Shown here: piece after piece, positions 38,769 to 50,640 of the stretch
Layout: each line of letters opens with the position of its first letter
Position numbering within the stretch: the stretch's first letter is position 1
Source: Saccopteryx bilineata
Lineage: Eukaryota; Chordata; Mammalia; Chiroptera; Emballonuridae
Direction: 5' to 3'
NCBI RefSeq assembly: GCF_036850765.1
Contig: NC_089496.1
Coordinates: 104,494,767 to 104,558,766 of the forward strand
Length of the DNA: 64,000 bases
Translations under genes and position numbers: made by a program
Notes under the pieces: generated by a model
The model's input: the letters and a program-made list of their open reading frames with translations, nothing else
Databases searched by the model: none
Told to the model about the DNA's origin: nothing

Positions 38769-39584
38769 ACGTGGGAAGGGTGCGGGGAGGTCAGTTCTGT
38801 GGGAGCGGAAGGTAGGGGACGCCATGCTGGGAACTTGGACACCATCCCAGGGGCCGTGCGAGGCACTAGGGCTGTGCATGCCGTTCGCAGTTTGGGATGA
38901 TCCCTCTGACCACACGGAGGAGAAAGGGGAGCGGGCGAGACTGGAGACAGGAGACCATCCGGGGGCCTGCCGCAGGAGCCGTGCGGGGACCCAGGCCGTG
39001 GGGATGGCGGAGTGGGTGCGGGTGCCCAGGAAGGGCAGAGAGCACAGGATGAGGGCCACTGCTGTAGGCAGCAAGGTGACCAGCTCAGTGGGCAGAGGGG
39101 ATGGCTTCTGCCGTCTCTGGGTGTCCCCTGCCCCAGACCAGTGCGAGACATGTGGCGCTCATTCATGGCCAGCTGGTTTGATTGAGGCAGTGAGGGGACT
39201 TCTTCCTGGGGGCCCTCACCTTTCCTGCCTCGTGTCTCTTTCTGGGGAGCTGACATGTGGCTGGCCTGTGTCCCCCAGTGTCTGACTTGGTGTGTTTACT
39301 GGGAGTTTGGCTGGAAAATCCCTGCTCAAAGTCAAAGCTTAAGCCCAGAACTGTATTCCCGACCTCCGTGGGATGGTGCTCTTCAAACCCTGCCCCAAGA
39401 GGCGAAGTCCGCTACTTGGACGCTGATTAGAGTCCTGCGGCAGTTGCCCATACATACCGGCTTCGCTCTGGGGGCTGTTAGAGATTGCAGCCGGGCTGGG
39501 CCTTGGAATGGGCCAACAGTTGTTGGACATATAACACAGAGGCAGCCCAATGCTGTGAGGAGGTGAGTTTTAGAACTGGGTAGA

Positions 39585-39775
39585 CCTGGGCTGGGAGCCA
39601 GACTTGTCCTCTTTTAGCTGTGTGACTTTGGGGACGTTACTTAACCTCTCTGTGTCGCAGGTCACTCCTCTGCCGAGTAGGCAGGGTAGTGGTGGGAGTG
39701 ATTAATACCAGTGAGCACAGAACCCCGGAGCTGGGACATATTAGACACTCGCTCAGCGGTGGCTGTCATCTGACG
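39585..39775 (+). mobile_element. MIR relic
   Basis: Forward MIR: tgtgtgactttggggacgtt, then acttaacctctctgtgtcgc and a diverged tail with attagacactcgctcagc. Confidence 0.65.
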
Positions 39776-39929
39776 TCCCTTTCCTTTGTCTGTGCTTTCA
39801 AAATCAGGCTGTTGAATGAGGAAATCATTCAGACGTGAACTCCAGCTGTGGGGTTGTGAGAGGCCAAGGAGGGGTCCGGAGGCCCCCCAGCCACAAAGGG
39901 CTAGCCAGAGCGGCCGGACGCATTAAAAG

Positions 39930-40330
39930 GCAATGCATTAGTCAAGATGATTAATGCTGGCAGCCACAAGAAACAAACCCAGACCTCAGGGGCTTCACAG
40001 GACGGAGATTTCCTTCTCCTGCACAACCGGATTGGGTCTCCGACTCCCTGGTGAAGACCAGGGGTCTTGGCTGCTTTTTTGGCTCCACCATCTTGAAGAT
40101 GTTCTCGCATGGTCTGCACCAGGGGGGATGGGAAGGGTGACGGAGGAGACACATGAGCCTTAACTGCCTTGGCCCAGAGTGACACGTCACTTCCTCCCCC
40201 GGTCCTTTGGCCCATGAGGGAGGCTGGGGCAGCCAGGGGAGCACATGCAGTATTGCCTCCTCCCTGTGTTCTCATCCCCCGGCCCCCACGCTGAGCACAC
40301 CGTCTGTGTGGCAGGCTAGTCTCTGGAGCT
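39930..40330. repeat. Old interspersed repeat, family C copy 2 (family not named)
   Basis: Blocks gccacaagaaacaaaccc, aggggcttcacaggacgg, ccaccatcttgaagatg and tgacacgtcacttcc fit the same dispersed repeat pattern as 7925-8330. Confidence 0.4.
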
Positions 40331-40594
40331 GGTGAGGTAGCCGCGGGCACGGCTTGTCCTATAAACACTCAGGCTTGTCAGCTCAGAGAAGGTGCCCAGG
40401 GCCCCCGATGGAGTCAGACGTGTGCTGGGCTCTGTCGAGATCCAGACAGCTCACCTTCCAGGTATGCCTGCTGATCAGAAGTGACACGGGTGACAGGTGT
40501 TCAGGCCAGGTTTGCTCTGAGCTGGGAAATATTGATAATAACAAGAAGTGACCCTGAAAACAGTATTCTATACCGTGATTATTCCCCACGACCG

Positions 40595-42005
40595 ACCTCA
40601 TTTTTAAAATTACTAGCTTTACAGGAATATAACTCACATACTATAGAACTCACCCTTTTAAAGTACACAGTTCAGTGGTTTGTGAGATGTGCAGAGTTGT
40701 ACAGCATCACCATTGTCTGACCCCAGGAGGTTTTATCTCCCCCTGTCCCTAGAAGCTCTGTCCCCATGAGTGGCCACTCCCCATCCCCTCTCCTCCCCAC
40801 CCCCGGCCACCACTAACGTACTCTCTCTTTTCTGTGGGCTGGGCATGTCATAGAAACAGAATTGTACAATGTGTGCGCTTCTGGGACCGCCTTCTCTCAC
40901 CTGGCGTGTCTTCAGGGCTCTCGGGGTCCATCTGTGCCGTCGCATGCATCAGCATGCCACTCCTTTCTATGGCTGGGTAACACCGCGTCGTGTGGACACA
41001 CCACACTGTGCTTATCTTCTCATCCACTGACGGGTACTTGGGTCGTCTCCCCTTCTTAGCTGTCAAGAAGAACGCTGCGATGAACATTCCCGTGCAGGTG
41101 TTTGGATGGACGCGTTTTCATTTCTTTTGGGTGTATACTTGGGAGTAGAATTGAAGGTCATCTGGTAGCTTGATGTTTATTTTATTTTTTTTCAAAGACA
41201 GAGAGTTAGAGAGAGGGATAGATAGGGACAGACAGACAGGAATGGAGAGAGATGAGAAGCATCAATCATCAGGTTTTTTTGCGACACCTTAATTGTTCAT
41301 TGATTGCTTTCTCATACGTGCCTTGACTGCAGGCCTTCCGCAGACCGAGTAACCCCTTGCTCAAGCCAGTGACTTTGGGTCCAAGCTGGTGAGCTTTGCT
41401 CAAACCAGATGAGCCCGCGATCAAGCTGGCAACCTCGGGGTCTCGAACCTGGGTCCTCTGCATCCCAGTCCGACGCTCTATCCACTGCGCCACTGCCTGA
41501 TCAGGCTGGTAGTTTGATGTTTAATCATGTGGGGACGTGCCAGACTGTTTTCAAAGTGGCTGTGCCTTTTAGACCCCCCCCCAATAGTATTTGAAGGGTC
41601 CACTCTCTCTACAGCCTCCTCACTGGGTATTCTCTGTCTTTTCTATTTTATCCGTCCTAGCCCTAGTGGGTGTGAAGTGGTATCTCCTTGTGGTTTTAAT
41701 TTGCATTTCCCTAATGACAAATGATGCTGAGCAGCTTTTCGTGTGCTTATAGGCCATTTGTATATCTTCTTTGGAGAAATGTCCATTTAAATCCTTCGCC
41801 TGCTTTTTAATTGGACTGTTTATCTTCTTAATGTTCAATTTTAAGAGTTCTTTGTATGTTCCAGATACATGATTTGCAGATATTTTCTCCCATTCTGTGG
41901 GCTTTTTACTTTCTTGGTGGTGTCCTTTGAAGCATAAGGATTTCATATTTTTATGAAATTCAGATTCATTTTTGTGACTTGTTTTTAAATTACTTGTTTT
42001 TACTT
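40595..42005 (-). mobile_element. L1 ORF2 end and 3' UTR, inverted, split by a SINE
   Basis: Reverse-oriented old L1. On the minus strand, 41620-41946 still reads [18 protein letters not shown] and [15 protein letters not shown], the C-terminal L1 ORF2 pattern. On the + strand, ttgcatttccctaatgacaa and gtcctttgaagcataagga are typical. A type B SINE (41180-41505) interrupts it; without the SINE the L1 sequence continues across the duplicated target. Inactive. Confidence 0.85.
41180..41505 (-). mobile_element. Type B SINE nested in the L1
   Basis: Reverse copy with a clear 18-bp target-site duplication, ctggtagcttgatgttta at 41162-41179 and ctggtagtttgatgttta at 41506-41523 (one mismatch). The duplicated sequence belongs to the host L1, so the SINE is younger than the L1. 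Confidence 0.92.
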
Positions 42006-42224
42006 TGTCTTATCTGTCCTTGCGATAAGGCCTCAGATTGGGGGGGGGCAGGGAGTATATGGGGACACAGTAAACACATCACAGTGCACAGTAGGCCCAT
42101 GAATCTGTCTTCCTCTGGAGAACCAAAGAAATAGTAGGGCCAGACCTGATCCTTCAGGAATATTCCAGCCCTTCTCCCTGTTGGCGTGACAGTGTTCTTG
42201 AGGCCCTCTGTGTCCAGCACTGCA

Positions 42225-42335
42225 GTGGCATCTTACGCACCTGTTCTTGGGTCTTCCCGGCAGCTCCCTGAGATGGGTATCAGTGTACCCATTTTACAGA
42301 TCAGGCAGCTGAGGCAAGGGGGAGAAGCGGCCAGT
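42225..42335 (-). mobile_element. MIR relic
   Basis: Inverted MIR: gagatgggtatcagtgtacc, then cattttacagatcaggcagc. Confidence 0.5.
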
Positions 42336-44234
42336 TTAGAACAGTGGGGGCCAATTTGAGGGGAACCCTGGAGGACCCTGCGTTGGCAGCGGTGTCCATA
42401 GGGCACCTTGCTGTGGTTCATTTTAATCAGGCCCGTGAGTGACCGTGCTGGGTCACCGGTTTTGAGCTGCGCCACCCCAATCACTATGGCCTGGCAGGGG
42501 GCACCAGTGGGGTCCGGGGGACGCTCAGGCCTGGTGGAGGGCACCGCTGAAAGGGCCTGCGAAGGCTGCTTCTGACAATGAGGCGGACAGGTGTGTTGGG
42601 TCAGGCTCCTGACGTGGAGCCCAGGTGCCCTGTGGGACACTGGGAATGTCCCAGGCAGGCGGCCCTTAGAGGGCTTTCCTTGCTGGGGGTCCGCGGGCAG
42701 GATGTTCTCTGGGCCCTCCACAGCCGCACGCCTCTCTGTTTCTATAACAATGATAGGGTAAAGCAGGGAAGTTTGTTCTTGTTAAGGGGGAAATTACCCA
42801 TCAGCCCGAGTTCCTGCACAAAAGCACTCTATTCGTAGTGCTTAAAAAGTAAAGAGCTGGAATGAAAGGAAATAATAATTGCTCTAAGATCCCCTTTCTT
42901 TGGACTCCTGGCTCACAATGTCACTTCACTGGGGTGTCCCCCTCCTCAGCCAGGCAGCAGCGTGGGGGTCTGAGCCAGCCCGAGAAGGCTGCCTCTCGGC
43001 GGGGGACATTTCCGGCCTCTGGGGCAGTCAGCAGCTCCAGTCCTTGTCCCTAGCTTCACAGGGAACCCCGGTTCTGCCACTTCCGGGCCGTGCATCTGTG
43101 GAGCCTCAGTTTGCCCATCCGAGTGTGGTGGTGATAACAATGACGTGCACAAGGCTCACAGCTGCCCTCATCCTCAGAGCACTTTCACAGGTTTTGCTCT
43201 AACTGCACGCCACCCTTATAATTATTTATATAACGTTTTTCTTTACACCCACCTATCTTTTAACTGAAAATAAAATGAGCTTGAAAAGGAAACTTTGTGT
43301 CAGGAATATATCCGGAAAACCAGTATTGACTTGTCATACATAAAGATGACAAATAATTGATATTGAACTCTAACTAAATACCCTTTGGCTCACTTAAGGC
43401 TCTGAGCCTGAAGCCTCTTTTCTTTGATTAAGGGAGGTTGGCAAGATGGCGGCACCACGCTGGGCCTTTTTTCTTGAGGCTGGGAGGCTTGAGGATTTCA
43501 AAGGGGTTACCTTTTTTACTGAGTGAGTCAATATTATTGATTTGTGTCCCAAACCTCCAAAGACCACCTCATCATCTTTGGGCAATGCTGGGGTAACTAC
43601 CTACTTCCCAGCTATGAGGCACTCTAGAAATGCTGACTTGTTGGAAGTCTGCCACCTGGAGCCAAGAGCACTGGACTAGGAGTCAGGCTTGTCTCCGCGA
43701 TCTCCCTTTCTGGGCTCTGCGACCTTAGGGTTGCTGACCAAGCCTTGGTCTCCAAGGAGACCCAAGGCACAGAACATGGGGGGCTCAGGCCAGCCCCGCT
43801 GTGCCAAGTGCCTGCCCCATCCTCCGTGGGGTTTGGGCTTCCAGCCACTGGCCCTGGACCCACTTTCCACCTCTGCTAAGATGGCTTGGTCGTTGTCTGT
43901 CTCCCAGCACCCATGACAGCATTTCCTTCCTGTTGTCACTGAATCCGGTGAGCTTGGAGCCCACCTTTGCTTGAGCCCCCCGAGCCGGGCTGGGAAAGCA
44001 GCTGGCTGTGCACCTTGACTCTGCCCAGTTCCAGCCACAGCACTACAAGAAGCTTGCAGGGTGGGAAGAGGCCTGAAACCTTGAGAAAGGGGCGGACTTC
44101 CTGGAGTTTTCTCAAGGGCAGGGGCAAGCAGGCAGAGGCTGGCCTTTTCTCTTCCATTTTTGGGAGTATCCAAGAGAGGAAGTCAAAACAAATAAAGCCA
44201 CACTTGGGCTCACAAGCTGTCCTGGAGCAAGACA

Positions 44235-44440
44235 GAAGAGAAGTAGCATTTATTGAGCAACTACTATGTGCCTGGAGCTTCATGTTCCATGCTTAACTCA
44301 AATCTCCTAACAACCAGCTGAGATGATGAGAAAAGGGGACTCGGAGAGGTAAGGTAATTGCCCAGGCCCACCCAGCTAGGACCAGGGCAGGGAGCCGAAC
44401 CCCAGCCAACTCTGTCCTCACACCCGGGCCATGGCCTTCC
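44235..44440 (-). mobile_element. MIR relic
   Basis: Inverted MIR or L2-like end: gcatttattgagcaactac, tatgtgcctggagcttc, aggtaaggtaattgccc and ccagctaggaccagggc. Confidence 0.6.
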
Positions 44441-47400
44441 CATGGGTGCAGTGAGGAGGGAGGTTGGCCAGAGGCCGTCTGGGAGGCCCCTCCCACTCTA
44501 ACCATTGCTAATAATGACAAACCCTGGAGTCCCAGGAGCAGATCTCTCCCTGTGGCAAACACTGTGCTGTCTTCTCAAAAGTTAGAGACAAAATTGCCCC
44601 CAGATCAGCCTCCCAGGCGCTTCACGGACGAGTGGGCCCAGGAGGACAGGCGGGCTGGACTGAGGGTGTGCGTGCCAGGCAGTCCCTCCTGCCCCTGCCC
44701 AGCTGCTGGCCCTGAACCTGGGCGTCAGCTCCCACTCTGCACTGCGTGCTTAGCGTTTTCTCGTGTCCCGGTCTTCCTACGCAGCCCTTTAAGCGACTGT
44801 GTCATTGTCCTTCAAAGAGACATCCTCCCCCCCCCCCAACCTTTCCTGGAAAACAGATTCTCTTTGCCCGAAGCCTGATTTTTTTTCCAGCTCCTCCTGA
44901 CGTCGTTCTGGAGACTGCGTGCCAGCTGGGGCTCCTCACAGCAGGCTGAGCGTGCCCGTCTGGGTCCCGTTTCCTTTCTCGTGACCTTCCAGGTCAGAAA
45001 ACTGGGCGTTCCTTTGATGCCGGTGGAGCCAGCTCTGCTCCGCCCCCGTCCCATCCTGGGAGTGGATAGTGTTCCTGCCCAGACCCCCTCTCCTTGGAGT
45101 GGTGGGCCGCGGGCTTCCTGAGGACGCTCCTCGGCCCCCAGCTGTGCCCTGGGCAGGCAGTGACTGGTCCCTGGTGCCTCTGCTGGGCCGACTCACTCTG
45201 TGGCCTGACAGGTGGGCCTTGGGCAGAGAAAGGCCATCATGGTGGGGGGTTGAATTTCCTGGCTTTTAGGAGATGCCTGCCCTTCCTTCACTCCCAAGCC
45301 CCATGGAATGAAATCCTCACCAGAGAAAAAAATCTCTCAAGGCCAAGATATTTCCAACACAGTTTCAAAGGGAAGACGTTTTGGATGCCGTGGAATGGGA
45401 GGGTGTTCTGGGAGATGGAAAGTTGGCTCACCGCACTCTTGCCTTTCACGCGCGAGGAATGAGGGACCACTCCCGCCGCTGTGAGCATCCCCGCACCCCA
45501 GCCCTTCGGCCCAAGTGCCACGTGAGAGCGCCCTGCATGTGGCCGCACTGACCCAGAGCAAAGCTGGCTGCACTCGAGCCACTTGCCAGAAACAGCCCAC
45601 ATCCGTCCCGAGAGCGGCTCCCCGCCTGCACAAACAGCGTGTCACCTCCTGTCGCACACTTCAGCCCGCGGGTCGTGACCAGGGATTATCGCATTGACAG
45701 AGCCCAGCTGGCCCCCACTCCCTCCCTCTCCAGGCACGTTTCGGTTTGCTAATTATCGTTTTTGCTTTTGACGTAAACAGCCAAGGTCTGGGTCAGGGCT
45801 GCCTGTGTGTTTTCTGTTCTTTCTCATTAAAGTTGCCCAGACCTCGGGGGCCCTGGTTGGATTCTGCCAGGGCTCGAAAATGTCCTCTCCCTTCCTGACT
45901 TCTAAAAGTCCTTCATCCCGATTTCTGCAAAACCACTTGAGCAGCAAAGGAAACACGGGTCAGAATCTTTCAAGCCCCAAACCGCTTTTCCTTCTTGAAG
46001 GGTTTTGGTTATTTCTCCAGGGCTGTGTTCTCCACTTGACTGACTTAGGGAATGTGACACCTTGTGACCTAAGGTGGCCAGTGAGCAGGGGACACCATGG
46101 GAAAGCACTGGAAGCCCCTCAACTCAGCACCTCCTGGCCTCATGCCCCCCCCCCCCGTGATCTCTGTGAGTCTGCTGTGTGTGGGGGGGGTCCTCAAAGC
46201 CATCTGAAACCCTGCCGTCTTAAATTTGTCCAGAGAAGTATCAGTTCTTCATAGGTCTTCTCAGGTTACTTCCCAGTGCGCAAATGCCAGGAGTTGAAGG
46301 AGGGAAGGGTCCTCCTGGGTCCTCATCAGCCTGAACCCCTCTCACCCTCGGCCAAGTGAGTTGGTCCATGAGGTCCTGGGGGTGGCGCTCATGACCGGCG
46401 CACAGACGGGGCACCCCAGGAACCGGCATGGCTGGCAGACCGGATCGCCTGACCCCGGCTGGAGACGCCGCCGGCTCCGTGCTTTCTGATGGGCGGCAGC
46501 AGTAGCGCCACCTGCAGGGCCGCTGGCAGAGACACTCCCAACCCTTGTGGTGTCTTCCTGGCCTGGCAGGATAACCAGCTCTCCCCAGGGTCACCCCCAA
46601 ATTGGGACAAGAGGTTGTTGCCTGAAGAGCTAAGGAGGTCGCAGGTGGTTGGGTGTATCCTGTCTGTAATGGAATTGTGGGCCATACAGAGGCCTCAGGG
46701 CTGCCTCCCAACACAGTGTCAGGGTGCTGGCCTTCCTTGCCTGCTCCCCCAACCATGAGAAGCCCCCGCAAGCCTCACAGGCCCCTCGGACTGTGGTCTT
46801 CGGCTATTCATCCCAGGAAGGTAAAGGTGTAGGTCAGCCTCCATCTTCCTAAAGGCGATGGCCAGTGGACAGGAGGGGGCACCTGGGTGTCCTTCTGGAA
46901 AAGGCCCCTTGGGAGACTGGGTGCTGTTGGAGACAAGGGAAGAACCAGGTTTTGTGGGGGCTGAAGCTTAAGTAACTTGGGGAGTGTCCTCTTTCAAAAG
47001 AACAGAACTTTAGGTCCACAAGTATTTCCTGAGACTGGGCAAAGAAATCACCAAGTGACGGGAGCCGGGGAGATTCAGGTCCTTTCCCTGTGAGGTCTGT
47101 GTACCGGGAGCGCTTGTGCGGAAACGCTCTCGGGGAAACGTGGCTCTCTGGCCACCTAGAGCGCTCTGGGTCCCGGGTCCGCAGGGAGAGGGCCCCAAGC
47201 GTCGGGCTTCCTCTGCTTCAGGGCCAAGTGCTTCTGCTGGGACGATGCCCACCCTGATGGGAAGCGGTGAGCATCACCTTCCCTTAGAACTTAAAAAGGC
47301 ACAGCGGCTTCCGGAGGAGAAGACTTGTAATTTTTCTGGCTTCTACCCCAAGGACCTGCGGTCACCAGTTGCCTGTCCAGCCATGTGTCCCCACCGAGTG

Positions 47401-47909
47401 GGGCCGCATCTGATACGGTGCTTGGCCGTGGGGTCCGCCCATCGGGCTGACCACGCAGATGCTCGGGTAGGAGTTGGGGGTGTCTGGTCGAGAGCTACAA
47501 GATACAGATGTCAGGCTCTGAGTGGCGGGCACAGTGGCCCCATGACACATCACTCGTGAGCATTTGGCTGGGCCGATTTATTTTTCCCCAGTGACCAGTG
47601 ACCAAGAAAACAAAACCCTGCCTTTTCCCTTTGGTTCTTGTTTGGGGCTCGTGTCTGCTGCCCGGCCATGGAGACAGGGGAGCTGCCCCAGACAGACACG
47701 GTGCATGCCACAGCTGCTCCGCACGGCACTGAAGGTTTTGATTAAAAAGGTGGAAGAATGGCGCTTTTTCTTCCTGTCAGGCAGACCTTAAATCAACCCT
47801 CTGGTGAGGAAACCCTCTGTCCGAGGCTGCCATTCGGTAAACTCTCCTTTGTCTTGAGGTTGTGATTGTACAAACAGGTTTTGTTTCCAGCCAGGATTTA
47901 GGCTCAGAG

Positions 47910-48501
47910 CACTTCCCCTCCGCCCCTCCCAACGGGCCTGCTTCCTCCACCCGGTTCCGGTTCCGTGCCCTTCCCCTCCGCCCCTCCCGACGGGCCTGCT
48001 TCCTCCACCCGGTTCCGGTTCCGTGCCCTTCCCCTCCGCCCCTCCCGACGGGCCTGCTTCCTCCCCCCCCCCCCCCCCCCCCGGTTCCGTGCCCTTCCCC
48101 TCTGCCCCTCCCGACGGGCCTGCTTCCCCCCCCCCCCGGTTCCGTGCCCTTCCCCTCCGCCCCTCCCGACGGGCCTGCTTCCCCCCCCCCCCCCCCCGGT
48201 TCCGTGCCCTTCCCCTCTGCCCCTCCCGACGGGCCTGCTTCCTCCCCCCCCCCCCCCCCCCCCCCCCGGTTCCGTGCCCTTCCCCTCCGCCCCTCCCGAC
48301 GGGCCTGCTTCCTCCCCCCGGTTCCGTGCCCTTCCCCTCCGCCCCTCCCGACGGGCCTGCTTCCTCCCCCCGGTTCCGTGCCCTTCCCCTCCGCCCCTCC
48401 CGACGGGCCTGCTTCCTCCACCCGGTTCCGTGCCCTTCCCCTCCGCCCCTCCCGACGGGCCTGCTTCCTCCACCCGGTTCCGGTTCCGGTTCCGTGCCCG
48501 C
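47910..48501 (+). repeat. C-rich minisatellite (10 units) with poly-C tracts
   Basis: Ten copies of a unit of roughly 50-70 bp built from ccgtgcccttcccctccgcc, cctcccgacgggcctgcttc and a variable link to ccggtt. The diagnostic acgggcctgctt recurs near 47931, 47990, 48048, 48113, 48169, 48229, 48299, 48351, 48403 and 48454. In central units the link is a run of C, up to about 24 at 48244-48267; in end units it is ctccacccggttccgg. The complementary strand has long G runs. Open frames on both strands reflect base composition. Confidence 0.95.
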
Positions 48502-50149
48502 AGTCGGGGGAGCCGGGCAGAGTTAGTTCACGGAACTCGGAATCAGCCAACTCGAGGGTGGGGAGCGAGACCCGAGGACAGAGGAAGCCCTCTGTGGCGT
48601 GGGGAGCATTTGGAGGGTCCTCCTAGCCACCTGGCCCAACTTCTGACTTGACAGATGGTGAATTCATCTGCGTTCTTGGCATCAAGTGGTAGACACCTAA
48701 TCCAGTTGCTCGAACAAAAGAGGAATGTGGTGGTGGGGGTGATCAAATGAGGTTGTGAGAGAGACACGGCGTGTCTGGGCCAAGGAGCCCCTGGCTAATC
48801 CCCGGTTCTCCGCCAGCTGGCCACCCCCAAGCCTCCAGCTCACCGTTTCTACCTGAGACAGGTACTCCAAGCAGTTGTAACTAAGAAAACCCTAAAGATC
48901 TCTGGCCCAGTAGTCACGAAGGCAGGGGGTAGACCAGATGACCTTACGCAGGTGCTTCCAATGGACAGATCCTCTGTGGCTCTCCACCTCCCTCTCTGCC
49001 ACTGTGGATGTGCCTGTGCACGCACACTTACTCCACAGATAGATCGAACACCTACTATGTGCCGGGAGTGCCAGCAGTTCATTGCGGCAGAGCGGAGCGG
49101 AGAGATCCCAGGGCGGGGAGCCAGGCCAGCCTGGATTGGGATGTCAGGTCCACCGTTTGCTTCTGTCCTGAGCTCATACAGGGAACACTGGCTGACGTCC
49201 AGGGGTGTGCTGGACCCTGATGAGACAGGAGTGAGCAACGCTCCTGCCCTTCAGAGAGCTTGCTGGGGCTCAGTCTCCACATCTGTGACCCTGGAACGGG
49301 CCCCACCGTACAACAGTGTTCTGGGGAGCAACAGAAGTGTAAAGTTGTGGGAAAACTCAGGTCAAGGGGCATTGACTGAGAGGCCGGCCCCTCTCCCAGG
49401 CCCTACGGCCAGAGCCTGATTCCCACTCTGTCCTCGCCCACGGCCACACCCTGGGGGCTCTGTGGGCACAGCTTAGCACCGCTGACACAAGTCGCCAGGT
49501 GCAGGGTCAGTGGGCGGCAGGGGTGTGGCTGTGGGGGCGCCCCTCCCCCACTCTTGTCCTAGAGGAGAGATAGGAGTGCCCTCCACCAAGAGACTGCTGT
49601 CCCTACCCTGGTATGGGCAGGATGGGCAAACCCTAGGCAGCCCCATGTTTGGAAAGTAGGGGAAACCCTGGAGTCTCTTTCTTCTACTGTCCTGCCTCTC
49701 CCCTGCTCAGCTGTTCCTGAGAGCCGAGTCCATCCATGCTGGGAAATTGCAAATAGTTTACATGGGGAATGTCAGCTGCCCACATATGAAAATACACACA
49801 TCATTAAGCCCTAAGTGCTTGCGTCTGGAGATAGAGAGGACATTCTCCTGGGCTGACCTTTTGTTCACTGATGGAACCACTGCTAATGAACGCAGAGCCC
49901 CTCATTGGGATGTTTTCATATATTGAAGCAAAGCATATGTTGGCCATTAGCCGGGCGGGGGTGGGGTGGGGTGACCACACTATACAAATAGCATTTGCCA
50001 AAACAGGCAGAGTCCACTGAACCTCATTCTTCAGCCCCTGGGGGCCTCCAAGGAGACCTTGCTCCTCAAGGCTAAAGTCACTTCCTCCTCACGCTATCTG
50101 AGAAGGACGGTGGCATTCTTAGAGGACGTGAGGATGTTTGGGGAGAAGG

Positions 50150-50335
50150 CTCTGACCAGATTGCCTGGGTTTGAATCCCATCTTCATTCCCATCCTAGCT
50201 GTGTGACCTTGGGCACGGCTTAACTTTCCTGAGCCTGCTCTGCATCTGTAAAATGGAGATGATAATAATAAAAAAAAAGATAACCTATATCACGCTCCTA
50301 GGATTTAACACACAGTAGGTGCTCAGGAAACGGCA
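50150..50335 (+). mobile_element. MIR, well preserved
   Basis: Forward MIR: gcctgggtttgaatccc, tgtgtgaccttgggcacgg, gtaaaatggagatgataata and cacacagtaggtgctcagg. Confidence 0.72.
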
Positions 50336-50384
50336 GTGGTCATGCTGAGGGCAGTCCCGGGAGGTGGCGTTGGGTGGGAGGCCC

Positions 50385-50640
50385 CGCCTGCTCAGAGAAG
50401 CATCTTGGATGAGGTGGTATTGGAAGTGGGTCCTGAAGACTGGGTGGGCTTTGGACGTGCAATGATAAGACGGGAAGGGCTCCTTCCAAGAGAACAAGCA
50501 AAGGCCCAGGGGCTGCCATGCCGGGCCCGTCCAGAGACAGCGAGCATGCAGTGAGAGCAGCAGCCAGCAGAGGGCAGGAGCGGGGCAGGTGGAGAAGGGT
50601 GGGAGGGGCCGGGCCCACGGAGGCATGTGCTGTGCGGTGC
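50385..50640 (-). mobile_element. L2 fragment, inverted
   Basis: The + strand reads gaagtgggtcctgaagactg, then caagcaaaggcccaggggc and ccagagacagcgagcatg, the reverse of the L2 pattern. Diverged. Confidence 0.5.

Noticed and set aside
47777..48651. Long open frames on both strands (up to about 257 codons) rich in Pro, Arg or Gly
   Set aside because: They lie in the C-rich minisatellite. The frames follow the repeat units, both strands are open at once, and poly-C runs shift the frame.
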